Positions 1 through 8,633 are shown, counted from the first letter of the stretch. The stretch: DNA of 64,000 nt from Kluyvera sichuanensis (GCF_014218705.1 NZ_JABBJF010000021.1:27766-91765); one strand, 5' to 3'. The notes: generated from the letters alone by a model not told the origin. Numbers and translations: made by a program.

Positions 1-1173
1 TTTTGTCACCAGCAGACTGTTAACGCGCTGGAAGTCGTACATCTTCGCTGCGCCCGAAGAGTTATCGATGCCCTGTGCGTTATCCTGCTTGGTTCGCTCA
101 CCTGCCACACCAACGGAATGGTAGATCTCGTTAATCACCGTCTTAATCGTGGTGATAATCATCTGGGCCTGTTTCGGGTCCGGAGACAGGTAGAATGGCT
201 GATTACCGCTCTCAGAGTCGAAGGTGAAGACGCGCTTTGTCCCCATTTCAAGCACTTTGGTGTGGTTTTCATCGCCCGGCAGCAATGACTGAACCGGGAT
301 CGCCAGCTGGCTGAATGTCTGATCCTGAATAATCGCGTCAAGGTTCGACAGGTAGTTGGCCACGGCGCGATCAAGATAGGCAATATCGTCAATCAACGAC
401 GGGCTGAAATACGGAGACTCGCTTTCACCAATGCAATCCACCGGGAACACCGGCACCACGCCCAGATTATGCTGGCCGCTATCCTCCAGAACGACTTTGG
501 CCTGACGGCGACCGCTATTTCCGGAACCCTTCTTCACTTCTTCACGGAACAGATACCACTCGTTTTGCGTCCACAGACGGTAACGCTGGTATTCCTGCCC
601 GGTTGAAGTGAACGGATCTTCGTCGTCGCGCGCGATTTCAACAATCAGCGCCCACAACATATTGCCGTCTTCATCCCAGGCAACATCAAGCAGCTGCTGC
701 GGCGAAATCCAGTAAGCGTAGGCACGCGCATCATTTTTCTTCTCGTCTGCAACAGACTCAACATCGACGTTCATCGTGCTATCCACGACAACCCAGATAC
801 GGCCATAAATGGATGATTGCAGATCGATAGCCGCCATAAACGCATCGATGGAGGCGTTCTGGCGCGTGGCTCGCTTCCAGAAATTGCGGATCTGCTCCGG
901 TGCTTCATCAGTGTTGCGGTGAATGACCTCTTTGAAGAGGTATTTGTTGATGAGGTTTACCACTTCGCGCGTATGGTTGAAGCGATAAGCGCGTTCCAGG
1001 CGCTCTTTGAACTCCTGATCGCCCTCTTTGAAGTAACGGAAGATATTGTCGTTGAACCAGGCACGCCCGCCAGCGTAGGTGCTGGCGAGGAAGTCCCAAT
1101 GTTCTTTTTTCTTCTCATATTCAGGGTGGCGTCGTGCCACAAGGTCTTTGATTTGCTTGTCAGTCAATTCCAT
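1..1173 (-). CDS. Phage portal protein (3' end beyond window)
   Basis: The reading frame is open from ATG at 1173 to the left edge, giving at least 391 residues. It starts MELTDKQIKDLV after a clear AAGGG ribosome-binding site. The protein is acidic, has no signal peptide, and resembles the portal proteins that form the dodecameric ring at the capsid vertex through which DNA is pumped. The assignment rests on its place directly downstream of the terminase pair on the same strand and on portal-like segments such as YFSPSLIDDIAYLDRAVANY. The C-terminus is outside the window. A family 1 operator lies 18 bp upstream of the start. Confidence 0.75.
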   Translation of the reverse strand, partial: MELTDKQIKDLVARRHPEYEKKKEHWDFLASTYAGGRAWFNDNIFRYFKEGDQEFKERLERAYRFNHTREVVNLINKYLFKEVIHRNTDEAPEQIRNFWKRATRQNASIDAFMAAIDLQSSIYGRIWVVVDSTMNVDVESVADEKKNDARAYAYWISPQQLLDVAWDEDGNMLWALIVEIARDDEDPFTSTGQEYQRYRLWTQNEWYLFREEVKKGSGNSGRRQAKVVLEDSGQHNLGVVPVFPVDCIGESESPYFSPSLIDDIAYLDRAVANYLSNLDAIIQDQTFSQLAIPVQSLLPGDENHTKVLEMGTKRVFTFDSESGNQPFYLSPDPKQAQMIITTIKTVINEIYHSVGVAGERTKQDNAQGIDNSSGAAKMYDFQRVNSLLVTK

Positions 1174-1190
1174 TTGATTTCCCTTTCCAC

Positions 1191-1210
1191 TTAGGTAAGT
1201 ACTTACCTAT
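1191..1210. promoter_or_regulatory. Family 1 palindromic operator (portal)
   Basis: TTAGGTAAGTACTTACCTAT is an almost perfect 20-bp palindrome. It overlaps the terL stop codon and lies just upstream of the portal start, so it could control portal transcription separately from terS and terL. Confidence 0.7.
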
Positions 1211-2463
1211 CTAGATCCACCAAGAATAACACGATTTTTCACCGGATACCTACGATGAACCGGATAACCCAACGCATCCGCACTGTGTTCGATGCCGCCA
1301 GTCTTATCCATATCGCGTGAGCCTGGCTTGTAGATCACCTTCTCCAGCGAGTCGATGAGGTGTTTGCACTTCGGATCGATGTACAACCGGGTTTCGCCCG
1401 AGGCACTCATCAACATGCGGTTCACTGCGTTAACACGGTCTGCGATCGGCGGGTGCTTCTTCGGATAATCGACTCGAAGGAAACCTTTTTCCTTGAAGAT
1501 ATCGACGTCCGATTCGCCGCGTGCGTGCTGGCGATACGCACCTGCCGGGTCAGGGAAGATAGTGACCTGAGACTTCCAACGCCAGAAACGGCGCTCCAGC
1601 TCATCACACACTTCAGCCGTGTTGGAAGAGAACAGCACAACCTCGTCCACGGCCCACAACTCGCCATTTGGCTGCGGCTGCAGGATGACCGATGACATAG
1701 GGTCGATGTTGAAGTCCTGACCAACCCAGATCGGCAGTTTCGGATTGAACTGGAGTGGCTTCACATGCACATTGCGGTCGAACGGGTAGTAAACGCGTCC
1801 GGACATGTTTTCGAAGCTGGCCAGGTATTCCTGTGCGAACGATTTAGGGTCCATATCGTTCTTCGCTGCTTCGATTTCCGCGCTCGGTACGAACGGAGAA
1901 TCGGCCGTAACGAACTGCCAGCTCTTCCACTGCCCCTTGCGTTGCAAATCTTTGTTCTGACCGATAGTCCACAGCTTGTGGAACTCGGAGAAGCCTTTTG
2001 GCGTACCGATGATCAGCGCACCGCCACGGGTGGAGGACAGTGTCGGACGCAGTACCTTGTACCAGGTGTCAGGCTTCATATCCTGAAATTCATCGAGCAC
2101 CACAAAGTGCAGTGCCACACCACGAAGCGTATCGGGCTTATCCGCACCTTTCAGCGCGATTTCAGAGCCGTTCTTCAGCACGATGGTCATCGTGGTGTCG
2201 TTTTTCTTACGAACCCATTTACGCGGCAGAACTTCCTGCAGGTCATCCCACAAGATCTGGCGAGCCATCTGGTAAGTCGGTGCGACGTACCAGACACGTT
2301 GCTTCTTCTCTTTGGCTGCCGCGCGGATGATGGTGGAGATCGACAACCGGGATTTACCCCAGCGTCGACCCGCACACACCACTTTGAAACGATGTGGCGA
2401 CTGGAAGACTTGCATCTGCCCAGAATGCAGCTGTACGAGACTCAGAGACGACGGGATGGCCAT
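1207..2463 (-). CDS. Terminase large subunit (ATPase-nuclease)
   Basis: This 418-residue protein has the packaging motor architecture. An N-terminal ATPase carries a Walker A-like CAGRRWGKSR (residues 30-39), a Walker B LHFVVLDE (118-125) and a GTPKG segment (153-157). A C-terminal RNase H-like nuclease begins with VGQDFNIDP, where Asp250 is a likely metal ligand. It would cut concatemeric phage DNA and drive it into the prohead through the portal. The start lies 2 bp after the small subunit gene, so the two are probably co-translated. Its TAG stop lies inside a family 1 operator. Confidence 0.93.
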   Translation of the reverse strand: MAIPSSLSLVQLHSGQMQVFQSPHRFKVVCAGRRWGKSRLSISTIIRAAAKEKKQRVWYVAPTYQMARQILWDDLQEVLPRKWVRKKNDTTMTIVLKNGSEIALKGADKPDTLRGVALHFVVLDEFQDMKPDTWYKVLRPTLSSTRGGALIIGTPKGFSEFHKLWTIGQNKDLQRKGQWKSWQFVTADSPFVPSAEIEAAKNDMDPKSFAQEYLASFENMSGRVYYPFDRNVHVKPLQFNPKLPIWVGQDFNIDPMSSVILQPQPNGELWAVDEVVLFSSNTAEVCDELERRFWRWKSQVTIFPDPAGAYRQHARGESDVDIFKEKGFLRVDYPKKHPPIADRVNAVNRMLMSASGETRLYIDPKCKHLIDSLEKVIYKPGSRDMDKTGGIEHSADALGYPVHRRYPVKNRVILGGSR

Positions 2464-2465
2464 AG

Positions 2466-3107
2466 TTAGACGCTCCCATCACTTTCATCACCAGACGCGT
2501 CAGAATCGCCCTCAGCTTCGCTCAGTGCTTCCTCTTCGAGTGACTCAAGCAGATCGTCATCAATCAGATCCGGCTCATCATCTTCCTTACGCAGCTGCGC
2601 CACCTGGGAAGGCGTAAGTTCGCCAAATACCAGGTTCGGGATTTCGTCGTCCTCGTTCTCCACGCGATCCATACCGAGCGCTTTCGACGATATTTCGAAG
2701 CACTTAGCGAGTGTGCCGCTGGCACGCTGGAGACTCTTCAGGTCATCTTCGATGGCTGCCAGTGGCCTGCCGTCCTTCTTGGCTGTGGCCACCTCATGCA
2801 TCACCATACGACCGAGTGCGAACGCCCAATCGTCGTAACGAGTCCGGCGCTCTTCGATTTTCTCTGCACGCGCCTTCGCACGCAGCTCTGCGTCGGATTT
2901 GAGCGACTCGCGCACCATCTTCCCAACGGAGTCCGCGCCTTTCTCTAATCCACGCTTTTTGAAATGTCTGGAGAGCGTTTCACGACGAATGCCGTACTCT
3001 TCCTCCAGCTTGGAGAGTGTGTATTCGCCGGAAGTCCACTTCGCTTCGGCTTCTGCCCACTCAGCTGGTGTCAGGCGAGTTTTGCTCTCGTCTTTTTCTA
3101 CAGTCAT
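2466..3107 (-). CDS. Terminase small subunit
   Basis: This 213-residue protein begins with a helix-turn-helix-like region (about residues 12-52, with LSKLEEEYGIRRETLSRHF). A basic, helical middle follows, then a very acidic C-terminus rich in Asp, Glu and Ser. This order (DNA binding, oligomerisation, acidic tail contacting the large subunit) is typical of TerS, which recognises the packaging start site. It immediately precedes terL. The upstream region carries family 2 operators and a large palindromic element that could contain or lie near the packaging site. The call comes from position and architecture, not from a recognised sequence family. Confidence 0.75.
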   Translation of the reverse strand: MTVEKDESKTRLTPAEWAEAEAKWTSGEYTLSKLEEEYGIRRETLSRHFKKRGLEKGADSVGKMVRESLKSDAELRAKARAEKIEERRTRYDDWAFALGRMVMHEVATAKKDGRPLAAIEDDLKSLQRASGTLAKCFEISSKALGMDRVENEDDEIPNLVFGELTPSQVAQLRKEDDEPDLIDDDLLESLEEEALSEAEGDSDASGDESDGSV

Positions 3108-3147
3108 AGATCCCTCTAAAACACTCAGAGCGCATCCTTGCGCTCCT

Positions 3148-3185
3148 AAACAACTTGTTTAATTCAGTGCCTAACCAATTTGTTT
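3148..3185. promoter_or_regulatory. Two family 2 operators upstream of terS
   Basis: AAACAACTTGTTT (3148-3160) and AACCAATTTGTTT (3173-3185) lie 13 bp apart. The pair sits 41 bp upstream of the terS start and matches the motif found before many accessory genes at 12-24 kb. Confidence 0.55.
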
Positions 3186-3203
3186 TCTGGGTGTTTAAAA
3201 CCG

Positions 3204-3298
3204 GGCTGGGAAGTATTCAGAACCTGCTTCCGTATATATTTAATAAGTCACTTAGTATTTATATATACGGAAGCAGGCTCTCAAACTGGCTCCCAGAC
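3204..3298. repeat. Large palindromic element, copy 1
   Basis: Perfect 17-bp arms CCTGCTTCCGTATATAT (3223-3239) and their complement (3261-3277) flank a 21-bp AT-rich centre. Outer arms CTGGGA and TCCCAG (3206-3211, 3291-3296) extend the symmetry. A second copy lies at 27971-28083. Both sit just past the stop codon of a minus-strand gene. It could be a terminator, but no T-tract follows the hairpin, so a protein-binding, packaging or recombination site is equally possible. Confidence 0.75.
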
Positions 3299-3302
3299 CG
3301 AC

Positions 3303-3569
3303 TTACATCACCAGTAATTTGGCTCTGGCACGACCTAACGTGGTCAGTCCCAGCGTGCGACGGTGGTAGCCGGAATCACCGCGCTGGCGGCACATTCCTT
3401 TCTCCACCAGCCCCTTTTTCACCAGTGCGCGGATAGAGAACTGCATACTCTGTTTGGTCGTTTTGTACGGCAGCACTTCAAGCAGCTCGTCCAGATCGAG
3501 CAGATGCCCACGCTCATGGCCTAAATTGATGGTTTTGATGATGTCTTTTTGTTTGTCGGTCAACGTCAT
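3303..3569 (-). CDS. Small winged-helix DNA-binding protein
   Basis: This 88-residue basic protein looks like a single winged-helix domain: helices around residues 1-30, a recognition-helix-like TTKQSMQFSIRALVKKGLVEKG (35-56), then a short wing with RRTLGLTTLGRARAKLL. The pattern resembles small MarR-type or phage transcription regulators. It is the last gene of the ParB/ABC/GNAT operon, 9 bp after the acyltransferase gene, and lies directly before the large palindrome and terS. It is one of the few candidates in the window for a protein that binds the dispersed operators. No specific family was recognised. Confidence 0.6.
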   Translation of the reverse strand: MTLTDKQKDIIKTINLGHERGHLLDLDELLEVLPYKTTKQSMQFSIRALVKKGLVEKGMCRQRGDSGYHRRTLGLTTLGRARAKLLVM

Positions 3570-3578
3570 GGCAAATCC

Positions 3579-4478
3579 TTATGCCGGTAATGCAATTTCA
3601 AGAGGTTTATTCAAAGGCTGTTTGTCGAATGCCAGCAGTGGCAGCGTGTCCGGCAGCTGACGACCAAAGTCCGGGTTTCGGTACACGCCATACAGCGGAG
3701 ACGTGAAGCTCAGGTTGTGAATGTCCTTGAGCAGCTTCACGATGCTGGCCTCGTCCACCAGGCTGTCGGCAATGTCCTGAATCGTCGTGCCACGATTACG
3801 CCCGGCTTTGGCCAGGGAACTGTTCTTGTGGTAGTCAGCGACCAGATCACGCAGCGCACGACGACGGCGAGACTCACTCATGGCGAACAGCTCTTTGACG
3901 ATCGCTTCGTTGTCGCCAGGGTCAGAACGGAAATGACGCTGGAAGACGCGCAACGCACTCTCATAGCTCTTCGGACGCTCCGGACGGATGAACTGGAACC
4001 CTGCTTTCATGGCGAACGGGTTGTATTTGCTCATCGACGACTGGATCTCGATGATTGGCCGGTCGTGCATCCTGCTAACCAGGTTAATCATTCGATAGGA
4101 GACGCCGACACCGCGGTACTGAGTGTCAACAACGGAACGGCTGATCACGGCAAAGTTGTTGTTCACGTACCGGCCCCAATACTGGTTGGCCACGGTGGTA
4201 TTGGTGGTTGGCTTCAGCTTAGGAAACATGCGATGGCGAGGCGCCAGCAGCAGTTTCGGGTAAGCCATAACCACGACGCCCACCAGCCGGTCGTCCAGTT
4301 CGCAGCGATAATACGTTGGCGCGAACGGCTTACCATCCGTCTTGTAGTGCAGCGACTTCAGCGCGTGCCAGTCTTCAACCGTGCCTTTGGTAACGGTCAT
4401 ACGCTCCAGAAAGTCCAGATGACGCGGGAACTCTTCCGGGCGGTAGCGTTTGATGATGATGCCTGTCATGTCGATCAC
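3579..4478 (-). CDS. GNAT-fold acyltransferase, possibly DNA-modifying
   Basis: This 299-residue protein has a GNAT core. A strand with RLVGVVVMAYP (64-74) is followed by VISRSVVDTQYRGVGVSYRM (111-130), where YRGVGV fits the acyl-CoA phosphate-binding loop, and then IIEIQSSMSKYNPFAMKAGF. The 130-residue C-terminal helical part is unassigned. The GTG start at 4478 overlaps the preceding stop as GTGA; ATG at 4469 has a better ribosome-binding site (AGGTGA). Adjacent ABC ATPase and ParB-like genes recall COG2401, where an ABC ATPase is fused to an acetyltransferase, and the Mom-like DNA-modification neighbourhoods. DNA modification is an inference from context. Confidence 0.6.
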   Translation of the reverse strand: MIDMTGIIIKRYRPEEFPRHLDFLERMTVTKGTVEDWHALKSLHYKTDGKPFAPTYYRCELDDRLVGVVVMAYPKLLLAPRHRMFPKLKPTTNTTVANQYWGRYVNNNFAVISRSVVDTQYRGVGVSYRMINLVSRMHDRPIIEIQSSMSKYNPFAMKAGFQFIRPERPKSYESALRVFQRHFRSDPGDNEAIVKELFAMSESRRRRALRDLVADYHKNSSLAKAGRNRGTTIQDIADSLVDEASIVKLLKDIHNLSFTSPLYGVYRNPDFGRQLPDTLPLLAFDKQPLNKPLEIALPA

Positions 4479-4729
4479 CTACGCTCGATATTGGCATTGA
4501 TGAAGTCCAGGCGAAGCGATTCCATCGCCCCAACCATGACGTATGGACGCCCACCGTTATGCCAGCAATCCAGCACACTGCCGTCGTTGTTGATCATCAG
4601 CAGTGCCAGGCTCTGGCTTTTGCCTTCTCTGGCGTACTGGAGTGCTTCTTCCAGCAGGCGGATGACTTCAACGTTGTTGTTGTCAGCCTCTTTCGATGGC
4701 TTCAGCTCTACGATCTTCAAATCAGGCAT
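4475..4729 (-). CDS. Conserved-looking small phage protein
   Basis: This 84-residue protein begins MPDLKIVELKPSKEAD and carries LLEEALQYAREGKSQSLALLMINNDGSVLDCW, a pattern I associate with small phage proteins of unknown function. It has no transmembrane segment. It overlaps the ABC ATPase gene upstream and the acyltransferase gene downstream by a few bases each. It is therefore very likely translated in fixed ratio with them and may be an accessory subunit. Confidence 0.6.
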   Translation of the reverse strand: MPDLKIVELKPSKEADNNNVEVIRLLEEALQYAREGKSQSLALLMINNDGSVLDCWHNGGRPYVMVGAMESLRLDFINANIERR

Positions 4730-5360
4730 ATTCCACCTTCACGCGTTCTTTGTAGTGCTTGGTGATCTGCATATCCGGGCGCAGCGCGTTCTTCAGGTCT
4801 TCGTGGGTCGTCGCCACCATTACCGTCGCACCAACCTTACGGGCGGCACGCTGGAGGTTCGACGCCACAACCTGGGCGGTTACACGGTCGAGAACAGCGC
4901 CAAATTCGTCGGCAGCCCAGACTTTCGCGCCGGACTCGATCAGCTTGGCGATCTTGAGACGGTATTTCTGGCCGTCAGACATCTCGGATGGCTTACGCAC
5001 AAAGAGATAGGCGTCGTTCAATCCGGCCATAGACAGCAGCCCCAGCGCTTCGCTGGTGGTTTTGCCCAGCTGGTCAATGACGTTAACCTCATTGTCGAAG
5101 GCAAAGTCATCGATGGAGGCTACAGAAAGCCCTTCATCCTTCATCTGGCGTTGCAGCTCGCGCAGCACAACGGATTTACCGGAACCGGATTGGCCGGTGA
5201 TGTACACCACGTCGCCCTGCTTCACTTCCAGCTCCAGATTGTCGTAAAGCGTCCACTCTTTTTCGTCCAGACCAAGACCGAACGATTCGGCAATCTCCAG
5301 CGTGCGCGTGGTTTTGTTCACGCGGGTCTGAAACGATACGTTGATGGTGTATTTGCTCAT
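4722..5360 (-). CDS. ABC-type ATPase (non-transport)
   Basis: This is a single 212-residue nucleotide-binding domain. Visible motifs are Walker A GQSGSGKS (56-63), a signature-like MSDGQ (127-131), Walker B VWAADE (147-152) and an H-loop TTHED (185-189). No transmembrane partner is nearby, so transport is unlikely. The ATG overlaps the upstream ParB-like stop as ATGA. Together with the GNAT gene it looks like a split form of COG2401 (ABC ATPase fused to acetyltransferase). The ATPase may couple ATP hydrolysis to DNA recognition by the ParB-like proteins. Confidence 0.8.
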   Translation of the reverse strand: MSKYTINVSFQTRVNKTTRTLEIAESFGLGLDEKEWTLYDNLELEVKQGDVVYITGQSGSGKSVVLRELQRQMKDEGLSVASIDDFAFDNEVNVIDQLGKTTSEALGLLSMAGLNDAYLFVRKPSEMSDGQKYRLKIAKLIESGAKVWAADEFGAVLDRVTAQVVASNLQRAARKVGATVMVATTHEDLKNALRPDMQITKHYKERVKVEYA

Positions 5361-6025
5361 GCGGCCAGCTCCCCAGAAGAAACTTTCTCCGCATACGCCA
5401 CGAAAGCGTCTACCCCGCTCTCTCCCGTGATTTCTTCCATGTGGGCAAGCAAATCCCCAACCACAATGGCAGAGCCAGCAGGGAGCGTTTTAAAACCCAA
5501 TACGTCGATGACGCGGACTTCTTCAGCGGCCACTTCGCGACTGATCTCGGTGTGCTCTTCTTTCTGGCGTTCCGTCTCTTCGCCCAGATCGAGCACCAGA
5601 GAGCCGGTTTCCATCTCTTCGGTCATGCTGCCGACAAGCACGTTCAGCTCGCGCTCTTCAAAACCGAAGACCTCGACGTCGCCCAGCACCAGGGATTCCA
5701 GTTCCTGCTGCAATTTGATGGCGTCGTAGTCAATACTGGCCAGGCGGTTGTCTTCCAGACGCTTCGCCTTCACTTCTTCTTCGCTCAGATCGTCGCGAAC
5801 GATGACCGGCACACGCTCCAGACCAGCCAGAAGTGCCGCCTCGCGACGACCGTGGCCAGTAATGATGACGTCGTGCTTGTCGACCGTGATCGGCTGGTCA
5901 AAACCGCGCTTTTTGATGGCGGCCGCCAGGTCGCGGATCTGCTGTTCGTCATGTTTTTTGGCGTTCATCTCATACGGGATAAGTTCTGCCGGGTTTCGAT
6001 AGACGATTTCAAAGTTTTTGGTCAT
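5357..6025 (-). CDS. ParB/Sulfiredoxin-fold protein (second of pair)
   Basis: From ATG at 6025 (ribosome-binding site GGAGCG) the protein has 222 residues. It starts with an N-terminal ParB-like domain: NPAELIPYEMNAKKHDEQQIRDLAAAIKK, then DVIITGHGRREAALLAGLERVPV, where GHGRREAA corresponds to the GxxRxxA motif. An acidic helical region follows. The ATG overlaps the preceding gene's TAA by one base. Two ParB-like genes beside an ABC ATPase and an acyltransferase, without a ParA, argue against a plasmid partition role. Confidence 0.8.
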   Translation of the reverse strand: MTKNFEIVYRNPAELIPYEMNAKKHDEQQIRDLAAAIKKRGFDQPITVDKHDVIITGHGRREAALLAGLERVPVIVRDDLSEEEVKAKRLEDNRLASIDYDAIKLQQELESLVLGDVEVFGFEERELNVLVGSMTEEMETGSLVLDLGEETERQKEEHTEISREVAAEEVRVIDVLGFKTLPAGSAIVVGDLLAHMEEITGESGVDAFVAYAEKVSSGELAA

Positions 6026-6723
6026 TACATACGCTCCTTGTAGTAGTCGACCAGCCACACTAGGGCTTCCCCGGCGTTCTCAATTTCGTTACCGGTATTG
6101 ATCCCCTGCTCTTTGATGATGGTTTTGATGGTGTCGGCGACGCGATCTGACGCATCAAACGTCACCTTAAAGCGCATCGTCTGGTGTTCAGCGCCGACTC
6201 GCTCGGTTTTCTCGCGTTTGTCATCATCGACCGGCTCGTCATCGCCACGGGAGAGTGCTTCCAGCGCCTCAAGATCGATAACGGACGCTTTGGCGAGTGT
6301 TGCCGCCATCTCGTCGTCATACGGGGCGATATCGGACAACCGGTAGTCGATTTCAGACTGGATTTCTTCGATTAAGCGCTGCAAAGCGACCTGATCGTCT
6401 TCGCCGTAGCGCTCGTTATCGACGAGGGACATCTGCTTGGCCACCAGGTCGTTAATTTTGCCCACGGAGATGACGGGAACCGTTGAAATGCCCTGCTCCA
6501 TCGCGGCACGCCAGCGGTGTTCGCCACCGAGGATCTCAAAAATGCCCCCGTCCAGCTCCCGCGCCAGAATTGGCTTAAAAAAGCCCAATTTTTCGATAGA
6601 GCCTTTCAGTTTTTCGAAGTTTTGCGCTCCAACGGAGTTGGTATTCCAGGGATTCGGACGCAGGTTCGCGACTTCCACCTGCAGAATCGTAATTTTCACA
6701 TCCATAATTCTGATACAATCCAT
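6025..6723 (-). CDS. ParB/Sulfiredoxin-fold protein (first of pair)
   Basis: This 232-residue protein has a ParB N-domain: NLRPNPWNTNSVGAQNFEKLKGSIEKLGFFKPILAR, then ILGGEHRWRAAMEQGISTVPVI with the conserved GEHRWRA motif. An acidic and helical C-terminal part follows. It is the first gene of the operon running down to 3303. A family 1 operator (6723-6742) touches its start codon, and no obvious ribosome-binding site precedes ATG 6723. The message may be leaderless, or translation may start at the internal ATG at 6705. Confidence 0.8.
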   Translation of the reverse strand: MDCIRIMDVKITILQVEVANLRPNPWNTNSVGAQNFEKLKGSIEKLGFFKPILARELDGGIFEILGGEHRWRAAMEQGISTVPVISVGKINDLVAKQMSLVDNERYGEDDQVALQRLIEEIQSEIDYRLSDIAPYDDEMAATLAKASVIDLEALEALSRGDDEPVDDDKREKTERVGAEHQTMRFKVTFDASDRVADTIKTIIKEQGINTGNEIENAGEALVWLVDYYKERM

Positions 6724-6742
6724 TGTATAAGTACTTACTTAC
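6723..6742. promoter_or_regulatory. Family 1 operator in divergent promoter
   Basis: TTGTATAAGTACTTACTTAC lies between the divergent ParB-like operon and the helicase gene. A TATAAT hexamer on the plus strand (6743-6748) abuts it, so bound protein could control both directions. Confidence 0.65.
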
Positions 6743-6787
6743 TATAATAGCCAATTACCATACAAAAGGCACGAAGGAAAGAGGTTT

Positions 6788-8347
6788 ATGACAGTTCGGA
6801 TTGTATCGAATGCAGTCAATGCGCTGATTTCTGGCGCTGATGACAACGTGAAACGGCTCGTTCAGGAGATGTTGAGCTATGAAGTGGAGGCTGGTGACTG
6901 GAAAGGAACCAGCACGATGTTCAACTGGAGCAAAAACGCGTTCCCGGCTGGGTTTGCGAAACCAGTTGCAGCCAACCTTCTGAAAGCTGGCATCAAATGC
7001 GTGCATGTGCGCAAGGAAAAAGCCCCCGCGCTGGGCAAGCCGAACCCGGTAGTTAACCCATTCCCGTATAACCCGGACTATGCGTATCAGGATCAGACAG
7101 TGGAAACACTGGTGCGCGAAGGGATGATGATTGCCCAGATTGCGACGGGTGGCGGTAAATCGAACGTAGCGTGTAAGGCAGCTGCTCGCATTGGTCGTAT
7201 GACGCTGTTTTTAACCACGCGATCGGTTCTGATGTTCCAGATGGCAGAGAACTTCCAGAAATCCATCGACTACCGCGCGGAGAATGGCGAGCCGTGGCTG
7301 AAAGGTCAGAAAGTTGGGGTGATTGGATCGGGTGAGTTCCAGGTCTCGCGCCATATCAACGTTGCCACGGTGCAGACCCTGGCCAGTTTTCTCGAAGAGC
7401 CACCGCGCGACGCATCACCGGAGAAAAAACAGTACCACCTGAAGCGCCGGGAACTGGTTAAGCGCTTTCTGTCCAGCGTTTCTCTGCTGATTCTGGAAGA
7501 GGCACACGAATCATCTGGTTCTAACTTCTACGACATCGCCCGGTTGTGCATCAATGCTGACTACCGTCTGGCGCTGACAGCAACGCCGTTCATGAAGGAC
7601 TCGACTGAAGCAAATATGCGTCTCATGGCCGTTGCTGGTCGCATTGAGATAAAGGTCACGGAGAAATATTTGATCGATCGAGGTATTTTAGCCAAACCCT
7701 ACTTTCTATATCATAAAATCGCGTACACTCCAGACGAGGTGCGGATTAGAGCCGAACTTGCTTCAAAACACCTGAATTTTCGGGTTGGAATGAGTACGGC
7801 TTACCAGAAAGCCTATCAGTTAGGCATCGTTTATAATCTGGGACGCAACGAAGCTATTGTGCGTGAAGCGTTAATGTACAAGAGCCACGGTCTGAACTGT
7901 ATGACGTTGGTTCGCCTGAAGCGTCATGGTCAGATCTTGATGGAAATGATGAAAGAGAGCGGCCTGAAGGTCGATTTCATCTACGGAGAATCAAACCAGA
8001 CTACCCGACAAGCAAAGCTCAACAGTCTGGCGGCAGGCAAGATAGATGTTCTGATTGGTTCAACCATTCTGGATGTTGGTGTCGACGTTCCAAGCGTAGG
8101 GGCGGTGATTCTGGGTGGCGGCGGCAAAGCCGAAGTTGAGATGCGCCAACGTGTTGGTCGCGGTCTTCGAGCCAAAAAGAATCAGGCTAACGTGTGCTTT
8201 ATTACCGACTTCATTGACGTGAGCAATAAATACCTCATGTCGCATTCATATGAGCGGAAGCACATTATCGACACGACGCCTGGATTTGCCGAGGGAGTAT
8301 TGCCGGTGGGTAGCACATTCGATTTCACTGTTTTGAATAGAGAGTAA
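6788..8347 (+). CDS. Superfamily 2 DNA helicase
   Basis: This 519-residue protein has superfamily 2 motifs: motif I ATGGGKS (119-125), motif II LILEEAHE with an EEAH box (237-240), motif III TATP (264-267) and motif VI RVGRGLR near residue 460. The overall plan recalls UvsW-like phage helicases that unwind branched DNA in recombination and replication restart. An N-terminal module of about 95 residues precedes the helicase core. It starts 65 bp from the divergent ParB operon and has a GAAAGAGG ribosome-binding site. The next small gene starts 2 bp after its stop. Confidence 0.85.
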   Translation: MTVRIVSNAVNALISGADDNVKRLVQEMLSYEVEAGDWKGTSTMFNWSKNAFPAGFAKPVAANLLKAGIKCVHVRKEKAPALGKPNPVVNPFPYNPDYAYQDQTVETLVREGMMIAQIATGGGKSNVACKAAARIGRMTLFLTTRSVLMFQMAENFQKSIDYRAENGEPWLKGQKVGVIGSGEFQVSRHINVATVQTLASFLEEPPRDASPEKKQYHLKRRELVKRFLSSVSLLILEEAHESSGSNFYDIARLCINADYRLALTATPFMKDSTEANMRLMAVAGRIEIKVTEKYLIDRGILAKPYFLYHKIAYTPDEVRIRAELASKHLNFRVGMSTAYQKAYQLGIVYNLGRNEAIVREALMYKSHGLNCMTLVRLKRHGQILMEMMKESGLKVDFIYGESNQTTRQAKLNSLAAGKIDVLIGSTILDVGVDVPSVGAVILGGGGKAEVEMRQRVGRGLRAKKNQANVCFITDFIDVSNKYLMSHSYERKHIIDTTPGFAEGVLPVGSTFDFTVLNRE

Positions 8348-8349
8348 GC

Positions 8350-8628
8350 ATGAGCGAGAAACGCGCTATACACTGCCAGGTTCAGTTAACCGAAAAAGCA
8401 AACGACAAGCTGGAAACCTTTCAGAATCGACTGCGTGAACGCAACATAAAACTGTCAAAGGCAGACATCATTAATCTGGTGCTGTCCAACATGACGATGG
8501 CTGATTTTGATAAGGCAGCTACATCATTAGAGGCTTCAGCCAAAGCTCGCGAAAAGGTCATGAAGATTTACGAAAACTCGGGTATGACCAAAGAAGATCT
8601 GGCCGATATTCTAAAACGCCTCGATTGA
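8350..8628 (+). CDS. Small ribbon-helix-helix-like protein
   Basis: This 92-residue basic protein starts with a strand-like AIHCQVQLTEKANDKLETFQNRL. The segment IKLSKADIINLVLSNM follows, the typical order of a MetJ/Arc ribbon-helix-helix DNA-binding domain, and the C-terminus is helical. It begins 2 bp after the helicase stop and is followed by a strong terminator, so it is co-transcribed with the helicase. It could be an autoregulator. The fold call is from pattern only. Confidence 0.55.
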   Translation: MSEKRAIHCQVQLTEKANDKLETFQNRLRERNIKLSKADIINLVLSNMTMADFDKAATSLEASAKAREKVMKIYENSGMTKEDLADILKRLD

Positions 8629-8633
8629 GTATC

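Noticed and set aside
3717..5729. A 670-codon plus-strand open frame
   Set aside because: It lies antisense to the GNAT, ABC and ParB-like genes, whose products have clear motifs and overlapping starts and stops. The plus-strand product has no recognisable domain and reads as a mirror of high-GC codon usage.
5357..6723. ParB-like genes as the plasmid partition system
   Set aside because: There is no ParA ATPase and no parS-like repeats beside them. The neighbours are an ABC ATPase and an acyltransferase, so partition is less likely.
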